NCBI GenBank assembly: GCA_019421365.1
Contig: JAHZFJ010000021.1
Span: 1 to 64,000 of the forward strand
Reading direction: 5' to 3'
Source of the DNA: Lachnospiraceae bacterium
GTDB lineage: Bacteria > Bacillota > Clostridia > Lachnospirales > Lachnospiraceae
DNA: 64,000 nucleotides
Made by a program: the position numbers and the translations under genes. The notes beneath the pieces were generated by a model that had not been told where the DNA came from, did not search any database, and was given only the letters and a program-made list of their open reading frames with translations. Positions 8,661 to 17,591 of the stretch are shown piece by piece. Numbering within the stretch: position 1 is the first letter of the stretch; each line of letters starts with the position of its first letter.

Positions 8661-8690
8661 TGGGTCGTTTACTGAATAAGGAACGGCCCA
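8661..8690 (+). terminator. Leaky stem-loop between binding protein and permease genes
   Basis: TGGGTCGTT (8661-8669) pairs with AACGGCCCA (8682-8690); only a weak T-rich sequence follows. Such hairpins after binding-protein genes commonly protect the upstream message or terminate part of transcription, so the binding protein is made in excess over the permeases. Confidence 0.55.
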
Positions 8691-8732
8691 TATTTATCAC
8701 AACGGAAAAGTCAGCAATGGAGGAGATTCGAG

Positions 8733-10055
8733 ATGAATACCACGTTAAAGCCAGATGGCTCATCAAAAGCAAGAGTTTTGATAACATCAATCATTTTCAT
8801 GGGACTTAGCCACATTCTATATTTCAAGCAATATGTAAAAGGTCTACTTTTTAGTTTGGTTGAAATAATTGGAATATGTTTAACCCCATTCTTTATACAG
8901 AAGATATATAACTTAATAACACTTGGATTTCCACAACCAGATTTAGCAGTAAAAGAACGTAATAATTCAATTTTTATGTTAATTGACGGTATTATGATTT
9001 TAGCAGTTATTGCGATCTTTATTGTAATCTACATAGTATCTGTACGTAACGCAATGGAGGAGTATAAAGATTTCTGCTTGACAGGAACGCTTAGAGAAAA
9101 AAAGGATGCAATGAAATCGGTAAAGGGGAACACGTTTCCTTTGCTAGCTTTATCACCTGCAGTACTATTAGTTTTGTTTTTTGTAGTGGTACCACTTGTA
9201 TTCTCGGCATGTGTAGCATTCACCAATTATTCAGCGCCAGATCATATACCACCCAACAATACCGTTGATTGGGTAGGACTTGATAACTTCATAACAATGT
9301 TTGGTGGGAAAACAACCTGGACCAGTGCTTTCGGACGTGTTGCAGTATGGACAATTATCTGGGGTGTTTTAGCTACGGTTACATGCTATGCAGGCGGACT
9401 TATTATGGCTGTAGTGTTACAAGAAAGCAAGATTAAGATAAAACCAGTATTTCGTTCTATATTCATCTTACCATATGCCATTCCATCAGTCGTAAGTATG
9501 CTTGTATGGAAGAACTTATTGAATGGATCCTTTGGTATTGTTAATCGTACATTAATGCAATTAGGGGTTATAGATACAACAATTCCTTGGTTAAGCGATT
9601 TGTGGTTGAGTAGATTTGTCTGTGTAATGGTCAATCTTTGGGCAGGTTTTTCTTACTTTATGTTATTGATTATGGGTAACATGACAGCTATCTCACCTGA
9701 CATATATGAAGCAGCTAAGATTGATGGAGCTAATAAATTCTACATGTTTAGAAAAATCACACTTCCATTGGTATTATTCCAGACAACACCACTTATTATT
9801 ATGTCATTAACACACAACATCAATAACTTTGGTGCAATCTACTTCCTAACTGGAGGTCTTCCAAAGGTAGCAGATAGTACATTAACCTCTGCAGGTGGTA
9901 CGGATATCTTGGTAACATGGATTTATCAGTTAACCGTAGAGCTTATGAAGTACAATTATGCATCTGTGTTAGCGGTAGTTATCTTCATAGTACTTGCGCC
10001 TATAGCAATATGGAGCTTTAAAAATACAAAATCATTTAAGGAAGGAGAGGTGTAA
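8733..10055 (+). CDS. Sugar ABC transporter permease (GanP/MalF-like)
   Basis: 440 residues. An extra N-terminal membrane section (residues about 15-105) precedes the six-helix permease core, as in MalF, MdxF and GanP. The EAA loop that contacts the ATPase is clear: YEAAKIDGANKFYMFRKITL. AATGGAGGAG supplies the ribosome site. The stop is one base before the next permease gene, showing tight coupling. It forms the heterodimeric membrane channel with the protein at 10057, importing oligosaccharides delivered by the lipoprotein encoded upstream. Confidence 0.85.
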   Translation: MNTTLKPDGSSKARVLITSIIFMGLSHILYFKQYVKGLLFSLVEIIGICLTPFFIQKIYNLITLGFPQPDLAVKERNNSIFMLIDGIMILAVIAIFIVIYIVSVRNAMEEYKDFCLTGTLREKKDAMKSVKGNTFPLLALSPAVLLVLFFVVVPLVFSACVAFTNYSAPDHIPPNNTVDWVGLDNFITMFGGKTTWTSAFGRVAVWTIIWGVLATVTCYAGGLIMAVVLQESKIKIKPVFRSIFILPYAIPSVVSMLVWKNLLNGSFGIVNRTLMQLGVIDTTIPWLSDLWLSRFVCVMVNLWAGFSYFMLLIMGNMTAISPDIYEAAKIDGANKFYMFRKITLPLVLFQTTPLIIMSLTHNINNFGAIYFLTGGLPKVADSTLTSAGGTDILVTWIYQLTVELMKYNYASVLAVVIFIVLAPIAIWSFKNTKSFKEGEV

Positions 10056-10056
10056 C

Positions 10057-10896
10057 ATGGGAAAGAAAACAGCACATTTTATTAATAAATTTATTGTTTG
10101 GTTCTTTTTAATTGGTACTAGTATATTTGTTCTCTATCCTTTGGTGTATGTTGTAAGTGCAGCTTTTTCTAATCAACAAAATATAGCCGCGTTAAGTATT
10201 ATACCATTTGGCGATGGAATCTCTCTTTCTAATTTTGAATACTTGTTTAAGAAGACAGATTATTTGATATGGTTCAAAAACACATTAATTGTAGCTGTAG
10301 CGACAACGTTATCAACAATTTTCGTATGTGCTTTAAGTGCATATGTATTCTCGAGATTTACTTTTCGATTAAAAAAGGGAATGATGATGGCGTTATTAAT
10401 TCTCCAAATATTTCCTTCTTTTGTTGGTATGGTAGCGATCTATGTAATTCTTCTTCGAATAGACGGATTAAATACCCTTTGGGGACTTGTTTTGGTTTAT
10501 GTAGCTGGAAACATACCTTATAATACTTGGTTAGTAAAGAGTTATATGGATACACTTCCAAAGAGTCTTGATGAAGCGGCAAGAATAGATGGCGCAAGCC
10601 ACTTTAAGATTTTCTACAGAATCGTTTTACCTATCGCTAAACCAATTATTATCTTTTTAGGAATCACTAGTTTTACAGCACCATGGATGGATTTTATTTT
10701 TCCTAAGATGGTTCTTCGTTCCTCAAAAGTACAAACAGTTGCACTTGGACTTTTTAGTTTTGTAACAGACAAGAAAAATTTATTTTCAACCTTTGCAGCA
10801 GGTTCATTGCTCATTGCAATACCATTTGTTATTTTCTTTGTAATTACACAGAAGATGTTAATCACCTCATTAGGTGGTGCTGCGGTTAAGGAATAG
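10057..10896 (+). CDS. Sugar ABC transporter permease (GanQ/MalG-like)
   Basis: 279 residues with six predicted membrane segments and the EAA loop LDEAARIDGASHFKIFYRIV. Length and end sequence (KMLITSLGGAAVKE) match MalG-type subunits. Its ribosome site AGGAGAGG lies within the end of the upstream permease gene. Together with the 8733 permease it forms the translocation pore. The GH2 gene follows 13 bases downstream, so import and cytoplasmic hydrolysis are co-expressed. Confidence 0.85.
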   Translation: MGKKTAHFINKFIVWFFLIGTSIFVLYPLVYVVSAAFSNQQNIAALSIIPFGDGISLSNFEYLFKKTDYLIWFKNTLIVAVATTLSTIFVCALSAYVFSRFTFRLKKGMMMALLILQIFPSFVGMVAIYVILLRIDGLNTLWGLVLVYVAGNIPYNTWLVKSYMDTLPKSLDEAARIDGASHFKIFYRIVLPIAKPIIIFLGITSFTAPWMDFIFPKMVLRSSKVQTVALGLFSFVTDKKNLFSTFAAGSLLIAIPFVIFFVITQKMLITSLGGAAVKE

Positions 10897-10909
10897 ACAG
10901 GAGTAGACA

Positions 10910-13684
10910 ATGAAGAAATATAAAAAGGGACAGCAAGTCTATAGTTTAAATCGTGGTTGGCGTTTTGTTGAGAAAGATATATCGGTTTTACCACCTACGA
11001 AACAACATGATGATGTATATGGTTTTTCAAAGGCAGGGGCATACCGTGGGCCTGCTGATGCGAACTATGATGATACGGATTGGGAGATTGTTAACTTACC
11101 TCATGACTGGGTTACAAAACATGATTTTGTAGAAGATGGCTCTCCGAATCAAGGCTATAAAGAACGTGGAATCGGTTGGTATCGTATGCGATTTGAACTA
11201 TCAGAAGAGGATCGAAACAAGCAAATTCTATTGGAATTCGAAGGAATGTCTTGTGATTCTCAGATTTATGTGAATGGTTCCATACTAAAACATAACTATT
11301 CCGGATATAACAGTTTTTGTGTAGATATGACGGATATGGCGAACTTTGGAGTAATACCCAATACACTAGCAATTCGTATTGATGCATCTGCTTGGGAAGG
11401 CTGGTGGTATGAAGGAGCTGGAATATACCGAAATGTTTGGTTAGTTAAGAAGTCTGAAGTACATTTGGCTCACGATGGTATATTCATAAAGCCTGAACTG
11501 GTAGAGAAGAGTAGGTGGAATGTTTTAATATCAGCTGAAATCGAAAATAGTTTTGAACATGAACATAATGTAGAAGCTATTACCTGCTTGTATGATCAGG
11601 AAGGTAATTTAGTTGGGGAAGCCGCACTAACAGGAAAAGATATTATACATGGATATGAAACAGCAATGGTTACCGGTGAAATCTATGTTAATAATCCAAT
11701 TCTTTGGAGCTATAAACAGCCGTATCTATACAAGGCAGTTACTAAGTTATATAAAGGTAGCGATTGTATTGATGAAGTCGAAGAGAATATTGGTTTTCGT
11801 ACGATTTCCATTGATGGAACAGCTGGATTTTGGCTTAATGGAAAAAATATTAAGTTATTAGGATTCTGTAATCATCAAGATCATGCAGGTGTAGGAGTTG
11901 CAGTTCCGTATTCCATCAAAGAGTACCGAATACGACTAATGAAGGAATTAGGAGCCAATGCATACAGATGCGCGCATAATCCGGATCCTGAAATTTTAGA
12001 TATCTGTGACGAACTAGGATTAATGGTTATGGTAGAGAATAGAACCTTTTCGTCTTCAGAGGAAACAATTAGGGAGGTTGAAGGGATTGTGAGACAATCT
12101 AGAAACCATCCTTGTGTAATACTATATTCCGTGCTTAATGAAGAACCATTACAAGGTACGAATAAAGGTAGACGTATGGCAGGGGCGTTAAGGGCAGCAG
12201 TAAAACGTGTGGATGATACAAGACCAGTTCTTGGTGCATTCAACGGTGGCTATATGGAAGAAGAAGGCGCTTCCACAATCCTAGATGTAACTGGAATTAA
12301 TTATAACCCAGGTCGATATGATGGCTTCCATAAGAAATATCCTAACACACCACTAATAGGAACCGAAACAGCAAGTGCCTTCATGGTACGTGGGGAATAT
12401 GTCACAGATTATAGTCAGAACTTAATTAACTCTTATGATGATGATTGTGCTTTGTGGGGAAATACCATAAGTGAAGCATGGAAGATGGTTGTAGAGAGGC
12501 CTTTTGTAGCAGGGGCTTTTGTATGGACAGGATTTGACTACCGCGGAGAACCAACTCCATTTACTTGGCCAAGTGTAGGTACATTCTTTGGTACGTATGA
12601 TAGTTGTGGATTCGAAAAAGATGCATGTTACTTCTATAAAGCTTATTGGAAAGAAGAACCGATGGTACACATCATATCACCTTGGTCAGCAGGACATGAG
12701 ACGGGTACTGAGATTCGTGTCAAGGTAGTGACAAATTGTGAAGAAGTTGCCTTATTGGTTAATGGTAGAGTAATAGATAAAAAGGTAGTAGATCCGATTA
12801 ATCATGTAGAATTTTCTGCTTCATATGAAGTGGGAGAGTTAAAGGCTGTTGGATATCGTAAGGGTGAAATCGTAGCGAATGACTCTCAGTTAACTGCAGA
12901 ACAACCAACAAGTCTGAAGGTAAGTTTAAGTCAAGAACAATTAGTTGCAGATGGATTTGATGCTGTAGCGATTAATGTTAGCCTTGTCGATCAAAATGGT
13001 ACAGTAATTCCGAATGCAGATAATATGATTACATTTGATGTTTCAAATGCAATTATATTAGGAGTAGGAAATGGAGATCCGAACTCTCATGAAGATGATG
13101 TATCTAGTGAGAGAAAATTATTCCATGGTAAAGCGCAAGCAATAATAGCGCCAATTGATAAAGGGGATGTACAGATCAGGGTTAGTGCTAAGGATTTCGA
13201 TCTTCAAACTGAAGTTATGATCCCAGTTCTAGAAGTGGAATCATTCCCTTATGTTGTACCAGTGCAAGAACGTGTTATTGATAATTGGCGAATGTATTAT
13301 AAACTATTCGATGAGATGCCTAATCCAAATCCTAAGGTTGATAAGAATGATATGAATAGCTTTGAACCAATCGCATTTGACGGAGTACCACAAACACAAT
13401 TGTCAGATCAATTACACAAATATGCATTGTATCGCTGTGTCGCTAATCTTGGGGAAGCAAAAGAAAATCGATATCTATATATTAGTGACGTTAAGGGATA
13501 TGCATGGATTTATTTGAATGGTGAATTGTTGGCTTCTAGAACAGATTCTTTTGGTGGGCATATGATTGTTAATTTGCCGAAAGAAGCGAAAGAAAATCAA
13601 GTTATAACAATTATTATCCATAATGAGAATGAAGAATGGCCACAAGCAGGTATCTGCTCACCAGTGGTTATGAAAGAATTATAA
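10910..13684 (+). CDS. GH2 beta-galactosidase (cytoplasmic)
   Basis: 924 residues without signal peptide. GH2 layout: N-terminal jelly roll (WEIVNLPHDW; RGIGWYRMRFEL), Ig-like domain, TIM barrel (LGFCNHQDHAGVGVAV; ELGANAYRCAHNPDPEILD), then C-terminal beta domains. The acid/base is E411 in SVLNEEP and the nucleophile E486 in LIGTETAS. The barrel sequence is of the LacZ-related bacterial group acting on beta-galactosides. Placed after the galacto-oligosaccharide importer, it takes the role of the GH42 enzyme (GanA) in Bacillus galactan operons, releasing galactose from imported oligomers. Substrate is inferred from context; beta-glucuronidase or beta-mannosidase activity is less likely. Confidence 0.85.
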   Translation: MKKYKKGQQVYSLNRGWRFVEKDISVLPPTKQHDDVYGFSKAGAYRGPADANYDDTDWEIVNLPHDWVTKHDFVEDGSPNQGYKERGIGWYRMRFELSEEDRNKQILLEFEGMSCDSQIYVNGSILKHNYSGYNSFCVDMTDMANFGVIPNTLAIRIDASAWEGWWYEGAGIYRNVWLVKKSEVHLAHDGIFIKPELVEKSRWNVLISAEIENSFEHEHNVEAITCLYDQEGNLVGEAALTGKDIIHGYETAMVTGEIYVNNPILWSYKQPYLYKAVTKLYKGSDCIDEVEENIGFRTISIDGTAGFWLNGKNIKLLGFCNHQDHAGVGVAVPYSIKEYRIRLMKELGANAYRCAHNPDPEILDICDELGLMVMVENRTFSSSEETIREVEGIVRQSRNHPCVILYSVLNEEPLQGTNKGRRMAGALRAAVKRVDDTRPVLGAFNGGYMEEEGASTILDVTGINYNPGRYDGFHKKYPNTPLIGTETASAFMVRGEYVTDYSQNLINSYDDDCALWGNTISEAWKMVVERPFVAGAFVWTGFDYRGEPTPFTWPSVGTFFGTYDSCGFEKDACYFYKAYWKEEPMVHIISPWSAGHETGTEIRVKVVTNCEEVALLVNGRVIDKKVVDPINHVEFSASYEVGELKAVGYRKGEIVANDSQLTAEQPTSLKVSLSQEQLVADGFDAVAINVSLVDQNGTVIPNADNMITFDVSNAIILGVGNGDPNSHEDDVSSERKLFHGKAQAIIAPIDKGDVQIRVSAKDFDLQTEVMIPVLEVESFPYVVPVQERVIDNWRMYYKLFDEMPNPNPKVDKNDMNSFEPIAFDGVPQTQLSDQLHKYALYRCVANLGEAKENRYLYISDVKGYAWIYLNGELLASRTDSFGGHMIVNLPKEAKENQVITIIIHNENEEWPQAGICSPVVMKEL

Positions 13685-13685
13685 T

Positions 13686-13943
13686 GATTCGGGTGTCAAA
13701 ATCCAATTTTAATTTGGGTCCTGTCAATTTGCACCAATATATATATGACATGTTATGCCAAACGTAGTTCACTCGCAACGCGCTCTCGCTTGGATGAAGT
13801 TCGTAGTGGTACATAAGGCTCTAAAATACATAGCCTAAGTACCAACGACTTCATACAGTTGCTTAATGAACTACGTCCGGCATAACATTAGTTAAGTTTT
13901 AGATGTGCAAATTGACGAAGGCAAGTTTTACGAGAGGCAGTTT
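13686..13943. repeat. Composite nested palindromic element
   Basis: Three nested inverted repeats: outer GTCAATTTGCAC (13723-13734) with GTGCAAATTGAC (13905-13916), perfect 12 bp; middle 13750-13771 with 13867-13888, 20 of 22 pairing; inner 13796-13820 with 13832-13852, pairing with small gaps. The flanks GATTCGGGTGTCAAAA (13686-13701) and GCAAGTTTTACGAGAGGC (13921-13938) match the ends of a short palindrome at 53600-53649. It looks like a non-autonomous, hairpin-forming repeat, perhaps one inserted into another. It fills most of the 439-bp gap between the GH2 and GH53 genes. Confidence 0.65.
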
Positions 13944-13981
13944 GTAGAATGCTGGCTAAGTTAGGGACTAGAAGAATAATC

Positions 13982-14021
13982 AAAAAACTAGGAGTTATTT
14001 ATTTTTGACTCCTAGTTTTTT
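13982..14021 (+). terminator. Terminator before the GH53 gene
   Basis: AAAAAACTAGGAGT (13982-13995) pairs perfectly with ACTCCTAGTTTTTT (14008-14021). It is symmetric, so it can act on either strand, and it separates the importer/GH2 operon from the GH53 gene, which therefore needs its own promoter (AT-rich sequence with TATAAT-like motifs at 14065-14085). Confidence 0.8.
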
Positions 14022-14123
14022 GGGAATAGGGAATCAAATCTCCATTCTAGATAATTTTTATCATGCTTTATAATAAAATATAATGCTAATATGGGGTGAA
14101 ATTAGCAAGAAAGAGGGTATTAC

Positions 14124-16817
14124 ATGGGAAAACAAAGAGTATGGAAAAAGATGAGTTTGGGATTAGTAATAATTATTATGATGGGACAGATTTTAGGCTT
14201 TGACACCTCTGGATTCCAAGCACACGCAGAAGTAACATATGATAGTGTATCGGATTACTCCGAGGAACCTTATGAGATAACAATACAAAATGGTAGCTTT
14301 GAAACTGGAGATATGACAGGTTGGACTGTTAGTATGGGGACCACAGATCAAGCCGGTTACATGGTTAAATCAGACAGTTATAGTAGTAATACAACCAAAT
14401 TCCTTAACATCTGGAATAATGAGGCAGATACAGTTTCCTTTAATATTAAGAAAGAAATTACAGGGTTAGAGGAAGGCGAATATAAGATAAGTTTCAGAGT
14501 CGATGGTAAAGAAGGTGCAGATGTTAATGGGGCTGAATCTGGATTGGCATTACTGATCAACGAACAACCTACAAGTATTACCAATGTAACAACTACAGGT
14601 TGGAATCAGTGGAAAACATATGAAACAGAAAGCTTTACATTAAACAGTGATGACACAATAACGCTAGAATTACAAGGAAATTTAACTGGTTCTGGATATT
14701 GGTGTGATCTTGATGACTTCAAGCTCTATAAACTAGATGGTAAACCTTCTAGTGCGGTCGATCCTGTAGATGCAGATATCTTCGTAACGAGAGTAACCGG
14801 GATGAATGATGATTTTATCAAAGGTGTAGATGTTTCTTCTTACCTTAGTGAAATCGACAGTGGAGTGCAGTATAAAGATTTTGAGGGGAATATATTAGAT
14901 AAAGCAGGTTTCTTTCATTTACTAAAGGAATCAGGTGTTAATTATGTTCGTGTGCGTGTATGGAATAATCCATATCAAATAAAAGGTGGTAGCCAGTATG
15001 GTTATGGTGGTGGTAATAACGATGTTGCAAAAGCAGCGGAGATCGGAAGACTTGCAGCAGATGCAGGACTAAAGACTTTAGTAGATTTTCATTATTCCGA
15101 CTTCTGGGCAGATCCTGCAAAACAAAAAGCACCAAAAGCATGGAATAGTTATACACTAGAGGAGAAAAAACAAGCGGTTGAAGAATTTACTGCAGCAAGT
15201 TTGAATACCATAATTGATGCTGGTGCAGATGTTGGCATGGTACAAGTAGGTAATGAGACCAACAATGGTATAGCAGGGGAAACCTCATGGTCGAATATGT
15301 GTGAAATCTTCAATGCTGGTAGCAAGGCAGTGCGTGAGATTAGTAATATAAGATATGGATCTAATGAAACTATTAAAGTGGCACTACATTTTACAGATAT
15401 TCAAAAAGCAGGTAACTATGCTAATATTGCGAAGACGTTGAATGATAATGGAGTAGATTATGATGTATTTGCAAGTTCTTACTACCCATTCTGGCATGGA
15501 ACAACTTCTAACCTAACAAGTGTATTATCAGAAATTGCATCCACGTATGATAAGGAAGTGATGGTAGCAGAGACTTCTTATGGATATACCTATGAAGATG
15601 GCGATGGTCATGGCAATACATTAGAAGAAGGGAAAGACAGTCTTGCAATTACATATCCAATTAGTGTACAAGGACAGGCAACAGAAGTTCGTGATGTCAT
15701 ACAAGCAGTAGCAGATATAGGTGCTGCAGGAATTGGCGTATTCTACTGGGAGCCAGCATGGATTCCTGTTGGGGTATATGATAAAACGGCAGAAGATGCA
15801 CAATTGGTGTTAGAGACCAATAAACAATTATGGGAAATAAATGGATCTGGCTGGGCTTCAAGTTATGCAGGTGAGTATGATTCTGAAGATGCAGGTGTTT
15901 GGTATGGGGGAAGCTCTTGGGATAATCAAGCGATGTTTGACTTTTACGGAAATCCATTACCTTCGCTAAATGTATTCAAGTACGTGGATACAGGTGCAAC
16001 AGCAGGAGAAATCAAGATAGATGCTATATCGGATATTAGTGCTACATTCATCCTTGGGGACAACATAGAACTTCCCAGTGTTGTCTCTGCAGTATATAAT
16101 GATGGTTCTGTTAAAGATGTTATTGTTAAATGGGATGAGCAGGATTTGTCTGTATTAAATGCTGTTGGAAATTATACAGTTCACGGTATTGTAACACAGG
16201 GGGATACAGTCTTTACAGTAAAGTGCAAAGTTGAGATAAAAGCCAAATCCTTAATCGAAAATGGCGGATTTGAAGAGGGGTTATCAGATTGGAATTTCAC
16301 AGGAAGAGGCTATGATCCTGGATATTCTGATGCTAAGGAAGGAAATTACTGTTTACATTTTTATAGTGCAGATGGTGTAGAGTTCACAGTAGAAAAAGAA
16401 GTCACACTAGATGCAGGCATATATGCGTTCTCTGCATTTGCCCAAGGTGGTAATATGGGTGCTGAGGAAAATATAACGCTGTATGTAAAAACAAACGATA
16501 ATGAATATTCTACTGTTTCTGATTATCTAAGTGGTTGGAGAGAATGGAAAGAAACGACGGTAACAGAAATCAAAGTAGAAAAGAATAATACTAAGGTAAC
16601 GGTTGGTATGTCTGTAAAAGGTGGTGCAGGTTGTTGGGGTACCATTGATGAATTGTATTTAAGAAAGATAAAGGATATAGATTCTGATAATAACTCGGGG
16701 GCAGGCAATGAGAATAATGGAAACAATGGTAGTGAGTCTTCTGGAAGTGGAAGTAGTGGGGAAAGTTCTCCGAAAGATCCTGTGTTAGTATCACGGGGGT
16801 TACTTATTTTGAGTTAG
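14124..16817 (+). CDS. Secreted GH53 endo-beta-1,4-galactanase, 3' end frameshifted
   Basis: 897 residues as read. Signal peptide (MGKQRVWKKMSLGLVIIIMM to about AHA), a carbohydrate-binding-like jelly roll (NGSFETGDMTGW, residues about 50-205), then the GH53 barrel (FIKGVDVSSYLSE onward to about residue 625) with acid/base E378 in VGNETNNG and nucleophile E483 in VMVAETSYGY. A Big_4-type Ig domain (about 630-710), a second CBM-like domain (NGGFEEGLSDW, about 712-850; CBM61-like by context) and a Gly/Ser linker follow. The frame is lost at a GGGGG run (16795-16799) and ends at 16817; the lost region continues in another frame (16818-17494). It cuts pectic galactan outside the cell, feeding the upstream importer. 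Confidence 0.88.
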   Translation: MGKQRVWKKMSLGLVIIIMMGQILGFDTSGFQAHAEVTYDSVSDYSEEPYEITIQNGSFETGDMTGWTVSMGTTDQAGYMVKSDSYSSNTTKFLNIWNNEADTVSFNIKKEITGLEEGEYKISFRVDGKEGADVNGAESGLALLINEQPTSITNVTTTGWNQWKTYETESFTLNSDDTITLELQGNLTGSGYWCDLDDFKLYKLDGKPSSAVDPVDADIFVTRVTGMNDDFIKGVDVSSYLSEIDSGVQYKDFEGNILDKAGFFHLLKESGVNYVRVRVWNNPYQIKGGSQYGYGGGNNDVAKAAEIGRLAADAGLKTLVDFHYSDFWADPAKQKAPKAWNSYTLEEKKQAVEEFTAASLNTIIDAGADVGMVQVGNETNNGIAGETSWSNMCEIFNAGSKAVREISNIRYGSNETIKVALHFTDIQKAGNYANIAKTLNDNGVDYDVFASSYYPFWHGTTSNLTSVLSEIASTYDKEVMVAETSYGYTYEDGDGHGNTLEEGKDSLAITYPISVQGQATEVRDVIQAVADIGAAGIGVFYWEPAWIPVGVYDKTAEDAQLVLETNKQLWEINGSGWASSYAGEYDSEDAGVWYGGSSWDNQAMFDFYGNPLPSLNVFKYVDTGATAGEIKIDAISDISATFILGDNIELPSVVSAVYNDGSVKDVIVKWDEQDLSVLNAVGNYTVHGIVTQGDTVFTVKCKVEIKAKSLIENGGFEEGLSDWNFTGRGYDPGYSDAKEGNYCLHFYSADGVEFTVEKEVTLDAGIYAFSAFAQGGNMGAEENITLYVKTNDNEYSTVSDYLSGWREWKETTVTEIKVEKNNTKVTVGMSVKGGAGCWGTIDELYLRKIKDIDSDNNSGAGNENNGNNGSESSGSGSSGESSPKDPVLVSRGLLILS

Positions 16818-17494
16818 CACATAATGGTGTGTTCCCATTTGAAGGGAAATTAACATTCTTAGCAGGCAAAGAATATGTAGGTAAATCAATCTTCATAAGT
16901 TATGTGAATGAACAAGATAAACAAGTAGAGCCACAGTGCTATGTAAGAGTAATGGATAATGGAGAAGTAACTGTGACCATGCCACATGCCTCAAAGTATG
17001 TTGTTACGCTTGAGAACCCAGTTTTACCATCATTAGTAGCTAGCAAAACTCTTTATACTGGTAGTACGTATACATTAGGAACGAAAGTACAGAACTCTCT
17101 ATCAGGTGATACAGCTACCTATTATACAAGTAAGAAGTCTGCTGTATCAGTTAGTAAGACAGGAAAACTTACTGCTAATAAGGCTGGTACAGCCACTATT
17201 ACAACGAGATACGTACAAAATGGAAAAGTATATGTATTCAAAACCAAAGTAACAGTTAAGAAACCTTATATTAAATTGGATTCAGTACCCAAAGAATTAA
17301 AGGCATCAAAATCATTTACTTGTAAAGCAACGGCCTACGGAACAAAGGCATCTATTACTTGGTCGGTTTCAGATTCTAAGATTGCAACTATTAACAAGAA
17401 TACAGGTAAGTTAACTGCTAAGAAGGCTGGTAAAGTAGTAGTAACAGTAAAAGCAGGGAAGGTCACAAAGAAATTCACTGTTAAATGCCATTAA
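16818..17494 (+). pseudogene. Out-of-frame C-terminal part of the GH53 protein (Big_2 domains)
   Basis: In the shifted frame the protein continues without interruption across the upstream stop: VTYFELAHNGVFPFEGKL runs from 16799 into the sequence open to 17494. It adds a beta module (about 75 residues) and two Big_2 Ig-like domains (TATYYTSKKSAVSVSKTGKL; TWSVSDSKIATINKNTGKL), the usual cell-surface end of clostridial polysaccharidases. One more G in the run at 16795-16799 restores a single reading frame of about 1,120 residues. A GTG at 16829 could in theory start this part, but no ribosome site or signal peptide is present, so I treat it as a fragment. Confidence 0.8.
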
Positions 17495-17544
17495 TGATAT
17501 GAAAATGCTTTACTATATGAAATGATTGAGTTGCGTTAAATAGT

Positions 17545-17585
17545 AAAAAATGCATGTCCTATGAAAACTAGGGCATGCATTTTTT
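17545..17585. terminator. Bidirectional terminator between GH53 and FKBP genes
   Basis: AAAAAATGCATGTCCT (17545-17560) pairs with AGGGCATGCATTTTTT, giving T tracts on both strands. It serves the convergent genes ending at 17494 (+) and 17592 (-). Confidence 0.85.
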
Positions 17586-17591
17586 GATTTA

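Noticed and set aside
16829..17494. Separate 221-residue gene with GTG start
   Set aside because: No ribosome site or signal peptide, and the frame continues the GH53 protein exactly across the upstream stop; better read as a frameshifted tail.
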